Positions 26,815 through 38,982 of a DNA stretch of 64,000 bases are shown in pieces. How positions within the stretch are numbered: position 1 is the stretch's first letter; every line of letters begins with the position of its first letter. Source of the stretch: Pyxidicoccus caerfyrddinensis (lineage in GTDB: Bacteria; Myxococcota; Myxococcia; Myxococcales; Myxococcaceae); assembly GCF_010894405.1 (NCBI RefSeq), contig NZ_JAAIYA010000029.1, positions 62,001-126,000 of the forward strand. The letters run 5' to 3'. The notes below the pieces were generated by a model. That model had not been told where the DNA came from and searched no databases. It saw nothing but the letters and a program-made list of their open reading frames with translations. The translations under genes and the position numbers were made by a program.

Positions 26815-27984
26815 GTGAAGCCCTCGAATCTTCGGCGCGGCCTTGCCCGCGCGGCCCGATGGACGGGGGCGCTGGTGGCCCTCGTGCTGCTCGGCACCCT
26901 CGCCAGCGCCTGGACGGCCTTCGGTGGCCGTGCCGAGGGCGCGCGCCGTGAGCGGATGGAGCACTCCCCGCAGTGGCAGGACGGCCACTTCGAGAACCCG
27001 CAGCCGCTCTTCAACGACTTCGGGCGCTCCATCTCGGCCATGTTCAACGCGAGCCCCGTCGCGAGCCCCACCCAGCTGCCGCTCGCCACCGCCCCCGTCG
27101 ACCCGCGCCTCTGGGAGACGCCCCCGGCCACGGGCCTGCGCGTCACCTGGTTCGGACACTCCTCGGCGCTCATCGAGGTGGACGGCGCCCGTGTGCTCAC
27201 GGACCCCATCTGGAGCGACCGGGCCTCGCCGCTGACCTGGGTCGGGCCCAGTCGGTGGTACGCGCCGCCCGTCGCGCTGGAGGCACTGCCGAAAATCGAC
27301 GCCGTGGTCATCTCCCATGACCACTACGACCACCTGGACCACCGCACCGTCGTGGCCATGAAGGACTGGGACACCACCTTCATCGTCCCGCTCGGCGTCG
27401 GCGCGCACCTCGAGTCCTGGGGCGTGCCGGTCGCGCGCATCGTCGAGCTGGACTGGTGGGAGCGCACGCAGGTGGCCGGCCTCGACATCGTCTGCACGCC
27501 GTCACGTCACGCCTCGGGGCGGACGGGCATCGACAAGGACGCCACTCTGTGGTCCGGCTTCGCGCTGCTAGGCCCGAAGCACCGCGCGTACTACTCGGGG
27601 GACACGGGGCTGTTCCCCGCGATGAAGGACATCGGCGCCCGCCTGGGGCCCTTCGACGTCACGCTCATCGAGGTGGGCCAGTACCACAGCGCCTGGCCGG
27701 ACTGGCACATCGGCCCCGAGCAGGCGGTGCTCGCCCACCAGCAGCTGCGAGGGCGCGTGCTCCTGCCCGTGCACTGGGGGCTGTTCAGCCTCGCGCCCCA
27801 CGGCTGGACGGAGCCGATGGAGCGCGTGCTCGCCGCCGCCGGGAAGTCCGGTCAGCGCGTGCTCGTTCCGAAGCCGGGGGAGAGCGTCGAGCCGGAGGCG
27901 TCTCCGGCCCTGGCGCCCTGGTGGCCCGCATTGCCGTGGCACACGGCCGACCAGGACCCCATCGTCTCCACGAAGCTGGACTGA
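26815..27984 (+). CDS. MBL-fold metallo-hydrolase, UlaG/NAPE-PLD-like
   Basis: 389-aa metallo-beta-lactamase-fold hydrolase. The N-terminal hydrophobic segment (VALVLLGTLASAWTAF, about residues 20-36) suggests membrane anchoring or export. The metal motif HDHYDHLD lies at about residue 168. Downstream ligands sit in TPSRHASGR, YSGDTG and LPVHWG. The spacing and the motif WFGHSSALIEVDG fit the family containing UlaG lactonases and NAPE-hydrolysing phospholipase D; the substrate is unknown. The start is GTG at 26815 with CAGGAG upstream. It converges with lexA, with only three bases between the stop codons and no terminator hairpin. Confidence 0.88.
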   Translation: MKPSNLRRGLARAARWTGALVALVLLGTLASAWTAFGGRAEGARRERMEHSPQWQDGHFENPQPLFNDFGRSISAMFNASPVASPTQLPLATAPVDPRLWETPPATGLRVTWFGHSSALIEVDGARVLTDPIWSDRASPLTWVGPSRWYAPPVALEALPKIDAVVISHDHYDHLDHRTVVAMKDWDTTFIVPLGVGAHLESWGVPVARIVELDWWERTQVAGLDIVCTPSRHASGRTGIDKDATLWSGFALLGPKHRAYYSGDTGLFPAMKDIGARLGPFDVTLIEVGQYHSAWPDWHIGPEQAVLAHQQLRGRVLLPVHWGLFSLAPHGWTEPMERVLAAAGKSGQRVLVPKPGESVEPEASPALAPWWPALPWHTADQDPIVSTKLD

Positions 27985-27987
27985 CGC

Positions 27988-28653
27988 CTAGACGCGCCCG
28001 CCCTGCAGCTTGCGGTACACGCCCACCACCTGGCCCAGAATCATCGTGGACCGGAAGTCCGCGCGGCTCACGTAGATGGGCTGCATGGTGGCGTTGGCCG
28101 GCTGGAAGCGGATGCGATCCCCTTCCGGGTAGTAGCGCTTCACCGTGGCCTCGTCCTCGATGAGGGCCACGACGATTTCGCCCGGCTGCGCCGACGGCGT
28201 CTTCTTCACGAAGAGGTAGTCGCCGTCGTGGATGCCGTCGTCAATCATCGACTGCCCCTTCACGCGCAGGGCGAAGACCTCGCGGCCATTCACACCCCCG
28301 AGCAGGAAGCTGTCGATCTTGACCGAGTCCTCCATGTGCTCCTGCGCGAGCAGGGGCGCGCCGGCGGCGACCTTGCCCAGCAGGGGCACCTCCACCATGC
28401 CGGCTTCCTTCTTCTGCCCCAGGCCGAGCGCCAGCCGCGCCCGCTTGGTGGGAACCAGCGAGCGGCTCTGCTGCTCGCCCCGGTTCAGGTAGCCCTTGCG
28501 CTCCAGTGCCTTGAGGTGGTCGTTCACTCCGTTGGTCGAGCGGATGTCCATCTGCTCGCCGATTTCGCGAATGGTCGGCGGGAAGCCCCGCGTCTCCGTC
28601 TCCTTGACGATGAAGCTGAGAATCTCGCGCTGGCGGTCCGTGAGCTCTTCCAT
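27988..28653 (-). CDS. lexA: LexA repressor of the SOS response
   Basis: 221-aa transcriptional repressor and self-cleaving protease. The N-terminal winged helix opens MEELTDRQREILSFIVKETE and has the recognition helix around TIREIGEQMDIRSTNGV. The autocleavage site Ala97-Gly98 lies in GKVAAGAP. The catalytic dyad is Ser135 (KGQSMIDDG) and Lys172 (DEATVKRYY). All are intact, so RecA-stimulated cleavage should be functional. ATG at 28653 is preceded by GAGGGAGC. A strong LexA box (28727-28743) and a weaker overlapping one (28743-28759) lie about 75-105 bp upstream, consistent with autoregulation. It is divergent from the large hybrid kinase. Confidence 0.97.
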   Translation of the reverse strand: MEELTDRQREILSFIVKETETRGFPPTIREIGEQMDIRSTNGVNDHLKALERKGYLNRGEQQSRSLVPTKRARLALGLGQKKEAGMVEVPLLGKVAAGAPLLAQEHMEDSVKIDSFLLGGVNGREVFALRVKGQSMIDDGIHDGDYLFVKKTPSAQPGEIVVALIEDEATVKRYYPEGDRIRFQPANATMQPIYVSRADFRSTMILGQVVGVYRKLQGGRV

Positions 28654-28726
28654 GCGCTCCCTCCCTCGGCTGTCGTCCTTGCAGGGGCACGGACGTCCAG
28701 GCAACAGGCTTTCAGTATCCACTCTC

Positions 28727-28759
28727 CCTGAACATGCGTGTAGAGTCAATTCGTTCAGC
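28727..28759. promoter_or_regulatory. Two adjoining LexA boxes in the lexA / hybrid-kinase intergenic region
   Basis: The reverse complement of 28727-28743 fits the published M. xanthus LexA-box consensus CTRHAMRYBYGTTCAGS (recalled from memory) at 16 of 17 positions. On the plus strand, 28743-28759 fits at 14 of 17 with an intact GTTCAGC half. A third, weaker GCTGAAC half-site is at 28785-28791. The sites could control lexA itself and the divergent histidine-kinase gene. Confidence 0.78.
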
Positions 28760-28834
28760 GGCCCCCCGCGCACCCTCCGTGCGTGCTGAACGGTCGGGTT
28801 TCTCACAACTTGAGGCAGGACGGCGAACTCTGCG

Positions 28835-28840
28835 TACAAT
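28835..28840 (+). promoter_or_regulatory. Possible -10 element of the hybrid-kinase operon
   Basis: TACAAT matches the sigma70 -10 consensus at five of six positions, and TTGAGG lies 19 bases upstream. The initiating TTG at 28851 is only 11 bases after it, so transcription would begin almost at the start codon (leaderless or nearly so). Confidence 0.4.
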
Positions 28841-28850
28841 TCCGCCCGCT

Positions 28851-34024
<5,174 letters not shown>

Positions 34025-34061
34025 GGCCCCGCGGGGGCTGTGATAGCTAGCGAGGCTGCCC

Positions 34062-35021
34062 ATGGCCCAACCCCGCCGCCAGACGTCGTTCCTCGTCGGC
34101 CTCGTGCTGATTCTCGCGGCGTTGCCGGTGGGGTGGTTCGTCTTCCTGCGCCAGCCGCCGCCTCCTCCTCCGCAGCCCGCGCCTCCGCCCGTCGCCGTCA
34201 CGGCCCCGGCCCAGAAGAAGCCGCTGGAGCTGGAGTTTACCGAGGTGTCCGGCACCGTGGAGGTGCAGCACTCGGACGGCACCTGGCGCCCGGCGGCGGT
34301 GGGCACGGCCCTGCGCCGCAACGAGAAGGTGCGCACCCAGGACGGCTCGTACGCCATGCTCATCGGCGGCGAGGCCGTGGAAGTGCGCATGGACCCCGGC
34401 ACCGAAATCTCCGTGGAGGCGCTGACGGAGTCGGTGTCCCGCATCCTCCTCGGCAAGGGCATGGCGACGGCCGTCGTCCGGCCCGGTCAGCGCCACACCT
34501 TCGAGGTGAAGGCGGCCAACGCGGACGCGGTGGCCACCCTCGAGCAGAGCGGTGCCTTCACCATGAGCAACAACGGCCAGGGCACCGTGGCGGTGGGCAC
34601 GCGCGAGGGTGAGGTGACGCTGCTCGGGCAGGGCAAGGTCGTCATCGTCCGCGCGGGCCAGCAGGCCGTCATCCGCCCCGGCCAGGCGCCGTCCGAGCCC
34701 GCGACGGTGCCCAGCAGCCTCCTGCTCAAGGTGGACTGGCCGGTGGAGCGCACGCGGCGCGAGCGCGAGCTGCTCGTGCGCGGACAGACGGACCCCGGCA
34801 GCCGCGTGGAGGTGGACGGCGTCACGGTGACGCCGGACGCCCAGGGCCACTTCGAGCGCAAGGTGGCGCTGCGCGAAGGTCGCAACACCGTGGATGTCCG
34901 CGCCGTCGGAGTGGGGCGTATTGAACAAAGGGACAAGCAGGACGTGGTGGTCGACACCACGCCGCCCCCTTTGCAGACGGATCCGGACATCTGGAATCAA
35001 GCAAACAACGATTCCCAGTAG
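34062..35021 (+). CDS. Membrane-anchored FecR-domain protein with C-terminal Ig/Big-like domain
   Basis: 319-aa protein. Residues about 9-29 form a single membrane segment (FLVGLVLILAALPVGWFVFL), followed by a Pro-rich linker. Residues about 65-215 are a FecR-type domain (SGTVEVQHSDGTWRPAAVGT, then several IxVRAGQQAVI-like strands). The C-terminus (about 230-305) looks like a bacterial Ig-like domain (VRGQTDPGSRVEVDG, then ALREGRNTVDVRAV). FecR proteins classically relay outer-membrane signals to ECF sigma factors, but in myxobacteria many stand alone as here, with no sigma factor or TonB receptor adjacent. The start follows a TAGCTAGCGAGG stretch. It may belong to the kinase transcript upstream; the next unit has its own promoter. 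Confidence 0.82.
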   Translation: MAQPRRQTSFLVGLVLILAALPVGWFVFLRQPPPPPPQPAPPPVAVTAPAQKKPLELEFTEVSGTVEVQHSDGTWRPAAVGTALRRNEKVRTQDGSYAMLIGGEAVEVRMDPGTEISVEALTESVSRILLGKGMATAVVRPGQRHTFEVKAANADAVATLEQSGAFTMSNNGQGTVAVGTREGEVTLLGQGKVVIVRAGQQAVIRPGQAPSEPATVPSSLLLKVDWPVERTRRERELLVRGQTDPGSRVEVDGVTVTPDAQGHFERKVALREGRNTVDVRAVGVGRIEQRDKQDVVVDTTPPPLQTDPDIWNQANNDSQ

Positions 35022-35050
35022 AGGACCGTGCGGGCAGACGGCCGATCGCC

Positions 35051-35080
35051 TTGACCCCTGGTGGAACGGCTCCCTAGACT
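35051..35080 (+). promoter_or_regulatory. Sigma70-type promoter ahead of the GEMM-like riboswitch
   Basis: TTGACC (35051-35056), an 18-base spacer and TAGACT (35075-35080) match -35 (5/6) and -10 (4/6) boxes. The predicted start near 35087 lies about 14 bases before the aptamer, as expected for a riboswitch-led transcript. Confidence 0.6.
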
Positions 35081-35100
35081 CCTCCGCAGTCGTTCCTGTT

Positions 35101-35192
35101 CAAGGGCAATCCTGGACGAAAGTCCTGGTGCGCAAAGCCGCGGGGCCTGAAGTACGGCCGGCCGTGACCGCCGTGGGAAGCCAGTACCGGAT
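35101..35192 (+). promoter_or_regulatory. GEMM-I-type cyclic-dinucleotide riboswitch aptamer
   Basis: The leader of the secreted-protein operon shows the GEMM-I pattern in order. GGGCAAT is followed by a helix CCTGGAC/GTCCTGG capped by a GAAA tetraloop, then the hallmark GCGCAAAGCC joined to GCGGGGCCTGAAG. A second helix with the self-complementary apex ACGGCCGGCCGT comes next, and the 3' part GGGAAGCCAGTACCG closes the fold. GEMM-I RNAs bind c-di-GMP, and a subgroup in deltaproteobacteria binds cGAMP. No clear terminator follows, so control may act on translation or on Rho access; about 70 bases separate it from the first start codon. The assignment is from primary sequence only; covariance scoring was not possible. 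Confidence 0.75.
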
Positions 35193-35260
35193 ATGCCGGA
35201 TCCCGTGTGCCTTGTGCAGGCTTGGGTCGTCGTCTCGGTCTCTCCGGGAGGTCGTTTCCG

Positions 35261-36970
35261 ATGCTGCGGACACTGGCCCTGGTTTCCTCGCTGCTCCCCG
35301 CGCTGTCTCCCGCCTTGGCTCAGATGGAGGCGCGCCCCATCACCGGTACACCGAAGGTCGTCAACGCAGGGCCGGGGGACCAGACGGACCCTCACGTCAG
35401 CGGCCCGCTGGTCGCCTATACGAACGAGGTCCGCGGCACGAGCGAGATTCGCTACCACGACCTGACGACGGAGCAGGACGCGGCCATCCCCAATAACGGC
35501 GCCTTCGACTTCGTGTCGGACGTGAGCGGCGGCACGGTGGTGTTCACCCGCGTCGGCTCCTCCAGCTCCATCTACACCTTCGACGTGGTGTCCCCGGGCT
35601 CCACGCCGGTGGAATTGGCGCCCCAGCAGGGCAGCAGCCGGCGCGCGGCGGTGATTGGCGGCCGCACGGTGGCGTGGCAGGACTTCGGCTTCACCGGCAA
35701 CACGCTGCAGCCGGAGATTGCCGCGTTCAATCTGGACACGGGCGTGCTCACCCGGCTCACCCAGGACACGCTGCAGGACCGCACGCCGGCGGTGGCTCCC
35801 GACGGGAAGACGGTGGTCTGGGCCAAGTGCGACGCGCAGGGCCAGGCGTGCAACATCTGGGAGGCGCGGTGGAACGGTGACGACTTCACCACGCAGGCGC
35901 TCACCGGCGCCGAGGGTGAGGAGTCCCAGCCGGACACCAACGGCGAGGTGGTGGTCTACGCCAGCACGCGCATCGTGGATGGCGTGTCGGACCGGGACAT
36001 CTACTGGAAGCCGGTGGGCGGCGGCACCGAGCAGCGCCTGGCGCTGCCGGGGCTGGACGCCAACCCGAGCATCAGCGGCTCGCTGGTGGCCTTCGAGCGC
36101 AAGGCGCCGGAGAAGAGCGACTTCGACATCGTGCTCTACGACTTGAAGTCGCAGACGCTCTACGTGCTGACGAGCGGGTCGGAGAACGAGAACCTCAACG
36201 ACCTGAGCATGACCGAGGACGGCACGGTGCGCGTGGTGTGGACGTCGCCGGCCAACGGCGACTTCAACGTGCACGCCTTCACCTTCCAGCTTCCGACGGA
36301 GCGCCCGTGCCGGCGCTTCGAGGAGGTGGACCGGCTCCCCATCGACGTCTGCTACTCGCCGGAGGACTGGCCGCTGCTGACCACGCTGGAGCTGACGCGG
36401 ACCACCGGCGCCCCCAACGGCGCCGAGCTCGAGTTCACCGGCAAGGGCGTGGGCGTGATCTGCGTGGACAACGGCTTCAGCGGCGCGCCGGCCACGTCCG
36501 GCTGGGTGTGGCTCAACGGCCACGTGAAGGTGTCGCCCGACCAGTTCCACAAGGACGTGTCCCTCATCGCCAAGGGCATGGTGATGGCCACGGATGGCCA
36601 CAACACGCTGACCGCGCAGATCTCCGGAAACCCCGGAAGTTCGTTCCGCGTCCGCGTCCATGGAATGCCTCCGGTCTGCGAGGACGAGGACGAGGCCGCT
36701 GCGTCCGAGCTCCCCGCGCCCGACGCGCAGGTCATCCCCGGGCAGCACGTCTCGCCCGTGTCGCTCGAGCAGGAGGCGGTGTCATCCATGACCTTTACGC
36801 CCGACGGCACGGTGCGTGACGCGGGGCCGATTGCCGGTGGCTGCAGCACGGGTGGCGGCTCGCTGGCGGTGATGGGGCTGATGCTGACGGCGGTGTGGCT
36901 GGTGCGGCCCCGGCGCGAGTTCGTGGTGATGCAACGGAAGGAACTTCGGCGCGGAGGCCGCGCCCTGTAG
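35261..36970 (+). CDS. Secreted TolB-like beta-propeller protein with MYXO-CTERM-type tail
   Basis: 569-aa exported protein, the first gene behind the GEMM-type leader. The signal peptide is MLRTLALVSSLLPALSPALA. Residues about 30-360 contain repeated strands of the TolB/WD40-like propeller type (for example VSDVSGGTVVFTRVGSSSS and PDGKTVVWAKCDAQG). Residues about 375-480 form a further beta domain with an RRF-like cysteine pair. The C-terminus has Gly-Cys-Ser, a hydrophobic helix (LAVMGLMLTAVWLV) and arginines, the layout of MYXO-CTERM signals processed by a myxosortase so that the protein becomes surface-anchored. The tail then continues for about 20 residues, which is unusual. The start follows GGGAGG. 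The next gene begins 12 bases downstream in the same frame. Confidence 0.8.
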   Translation: MLRTLALVSSLLPALSPALAQMEARPITGTPKVVNAGPGDQTDPHVSGPLVAYTNEVRGTSEIRYHDLTTEQDAAIPNNGAFDFVSDVSGGTVVFTRVGSSSSIYTFDVVSPGSTPVELAPQQGSSRRAAVIGGRTVAWQDFGFTGNTLQPEIAAFNLDTGVLTRLTQDTLQDRTPAVAPDGKTVVWAKCDAQGQACNIWEARWNGDDFTTQALTGAEGEESQPDTNGEVVVYASTRIVDGVSDRDIYWKPVGGGTEQRLALPGLDANPSISGSLVAFERKAPEKSDFDIVLYDLKSQTLYVLTSGSENENLNDLSMTEDGTVRVVWTSPANGDFNVHAFTFQLPTERPCRRFEEVDRLPIDVCYSPEDWPLLTTLELTRTTGAPNGAELEFTGKGVGVICVDNGFSGAPATSGWVWLNGHVKVSPDQFHKDVSLIAKGMVMATDGHNTLTAQISGNPGSSFRVRVHGMPPVCEDEDEAAASELPAPDAQVIPGQHVSPVSLEQEAVSSMTFTPDGTVRDAGPIAGGCSTGGGSLAVMGLMLTAVWLVRPRREFVVMQRKELRRGGRAL

Positions 36971-36982
36971 ACTTGGAGCCGC

Positions 36983-38908
36983 CTGAACCGGTTCCTCCAC
37001 GTAGCACTGCTGCTGCTGTGCGCCCCGGCCTGGGCGGACACGCTCGAGCTCCTCGGGCCCTTGTCCGCCGTGGCGCCGGATGGATTCCCCGTGGCGGTGG
37101 TGCGCAGGGACGCGTCGGGCGCGCCGGTGCCGCTGGGCACACCGTCGGTGGTGGCGGAGGGCGCGGAGTTGCGCGACGGCCCCGAGCAGCCGCCGCTGCG
37201 CACCTTCGTGGTGGTGCCGCAGCCGGGCGCGCGCGAGGTGGTGGTGCGCGCCCGCGTGGACGGGCTGGAGGCGCAGGGGCGCTACAGGGTGGGCCCGCCG
37301 GCCACCGAGGTGCGGCTGGCGCTGGAGCCCGCCGCGCCGGTGAAGGGCCGGGACAAGGAAGCCGTGCTCACCGTGCGCATGCAGCGTCCGGACGGCACCG
37401 CGGATGACAGCGGCGCGCCGCCAGTGGTGCGCGCGAGCATCGGCCGCGTGGAGGGACTGGAGCGGACGGGGCCGGGCACCTACCGCGCTCGCTACGTGCT
37501 GCCGGACACGCGTTACCCGGAGGTGGCCATCCTGGTGGCGTTCTCCGCGTGGCCCCACCCGCAGTCCATCCAGGGTGCGTACGGCCGCGTGCTGGTGCCG
37601 CTCGCCGCGGCGGTGACGCTGCCGGGCACCACGGAGCCGGACGCCCAGATTTCCATCGACATCGCGGGCACGCCCTTCGGCCCGGTGGCGGCGGGGCCGG
37701 ATGGTCGCTTCCGCCTGCCCATCATCGTCCCGCCGGGGCACCGCATCGGCCAGGGCCGCGTGGTGGACCGGGTGGGCAACGTGCGGCGGATGCCCATCGA
37801 CCTGATGCTGCCGCCCACCGACGGGCTGGCGTGCGTGCTGCAACCGCAGCGGCTACCGGCGGACGGCGCGTCGAAGGCTCGGCTGGTGTGCGCCACGAGC
37901 GACCCGCTCGGCCAGCCGGTGGCGGACGCGCTGGTGACGGCCCAGGCGCGGCACGGAACCTTGAGCGGCCCGGTGCGCGCGGAAGGGGGCCTGCTGGAGT
38001 GGCGCTACACCGCGCCCCGCGCGCTGGCCGAGGACGAGCACATCACCGCCGCGTGGCCCCAGCGCGGCGCCGGCTCGCGCGAGCAACTGGCGCTGCAGCT
38101 GGTGCAGGGGCCGGTGGCGGAAGTGGGACTGTCCGTGTCCGAGGCGCTGGTGCACCACGGTGCGAGCGCGGACGTGCGGGTGACGGCGCGCGATGGCTTC
38201 GGCCGCCCCCGGCCTGGCGCGGTGGTGGAGCCGCGGGCTCCGGTGGGTAGTTTCTCGCCGCCGGTGGAGTCGCCGCCGGGCACCTTCACCAGCACGTGGA
38301 CGCTGCCTCCTTCGGGCGACGCGGCGGAGGTGGCCGTGAGCGCACGCGCCTGGGGGCCCGCGGGGAGCGAGCCCGCGCGCATCTCCGTGTGGAGGGAAGG
38401 CGCCGCGCTATACGCGGGCGTATCGGACCTGGCGGGACTGCCCGTGCCGGCGCAGCCGCTGCGAGTGGACGGCCAGCCGGTGGTGACGGGCGCGGACGGC
38501 ACGGTGCGCCTGGGGCCGCCGCGGGCCGGGACGCTGCAGGTGTCGCACGGGGTGTGGCCGGGCCTGGCGCGCACCGTCTACGTGCTCGGCGCGGAGGGAC
38601 TGGTGTATCCGCTGGAGTCGCCGCTCGTGCCGTCCGCCGTGTCGCAGACCGTGCGGCTGGCGCCCGAGGTCCCCGTCAATGTGCGGCTGAAGGTGGAGGG
38701 CACCCGTGTGACGTACTGGGTGGAGGACTCGCGCGGGCAGGTGCTGGAGGGCCGTCAGGTGTACGTGGCGCTGTCTGGCGGTGAGCGCGTGGAGGAAGAG
38801 GTCCACGACGGGCGCACCTCCTTCACCGTGCGGGCCCCGGGCCCCGTCGGTGTCTCCGTGGCGGATGTGAGCACGGGCGTGACGGCGCTGGCCGAGGTGC
38901 GGCCATGA
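36983..38908 (+). CDS. Secreted protein with invasin/Ig-like domains, probable CTG start
   Basis: About 641-aa exported protein built of beta-sandwich Ig-like (Big/invasin-type) modules, recognisable in RVDGLEAQGRYRVG, QPVADALVTAQARHGTLS and ARDGFGRPRPGAVVEPRAPV. The open frame contains no ATG, GTG or TTG between the preceding gene's in-frame TAG and a TTG at 37061. That TTG would remove an excellent signal peptide (NRFLHVALLLLCAPAWA) encoded from CTG at 36983. GGAG lies just upstream of that CTG. I therefore annotate initiation at CTG, which is rare; a sequencing error near the junction is the main alternative. It overlaps the barrel gene by ATGA. Confidence 0.72.
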   Translation: MNRFLHVALLLLCAPAWADTLELLGPLSAVAPDGFPVAVVRRDASGAPVPLGTPSVVAEGAELRDGPEQPPLRTFVVVPQPGAREVVVRARVDGLEAQGRYRVGPPATEVRLALEPAAPVKGRDKEAVLTVRMQRPDGTADDSGAPPVVRASIGRVEGLERTGPGTYRARYVLPDTRYPEVAILVAFSAWPHPQSIQGAYGRVLVPLAAAVTLPGTTEPDAQISIDIAGTPFGPVAAGPDGRFRLPIIVPPGHRIGQGRVVDRVGNVRRMPIDLMLPPTDGLACVLQPQRLPADGASKARLVCATSDPLGQPVADALVTAQARHGTLSGPVRAEGGLLEWRYTAPRALAEDEHITAAWPQRGAGSREQLALQLVQGPVAEVGLSVSEALVHHGASADVRVTARDGFGRPRPGAVVEPRAPVGSFSPPVESPPGTFTSTWTLPPSGDAAEVAVSARAWGPAGSEPARISVWREGAALYAGVSDLAGLPVPAQPLRVDGQPVVTGADGTVRLGPPRAGTLQVSHGVWPGLARTVYVLGAEGLVYPLESPLVPSAVSQTVRLAPEVPVNVRLKVEGTRVTYWVEDSRGQVLEGRQVYVALSGGERVEEEVHDGRTSFTVRAPGPVGVSVADVSTGVTALAEVRP

Positions 38909-38982
38909 GGCTCGAGGCCATTGCTCACGTCCGCGCTGGTAGGCATCTGCGCAACGGTGCCGGCCGAGGTGCGGTCATGAGG
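38891..38982. repeat. In-frame 72-bp-spaced direct repeat of a gene start
   Basis: GCCGAGGTGCGGCCATGAGG at 38891-38910 recurs with one change at 38963-38982. Both copies contain a ribosome site and an ATG for the barrel gene, exactly 24 codons apart and in the same frame. It is probably a tandem duplication of the translation start. Confidence 0.7.

Noticed and set aside
34062..35021. FecR as anti-sigma partner of an ECF sigma factor system
   Set aside because: No sigma factor or TonB receptor is adjacent; the protein has an Ig-like C-terminus, so the classical role is not supported here.
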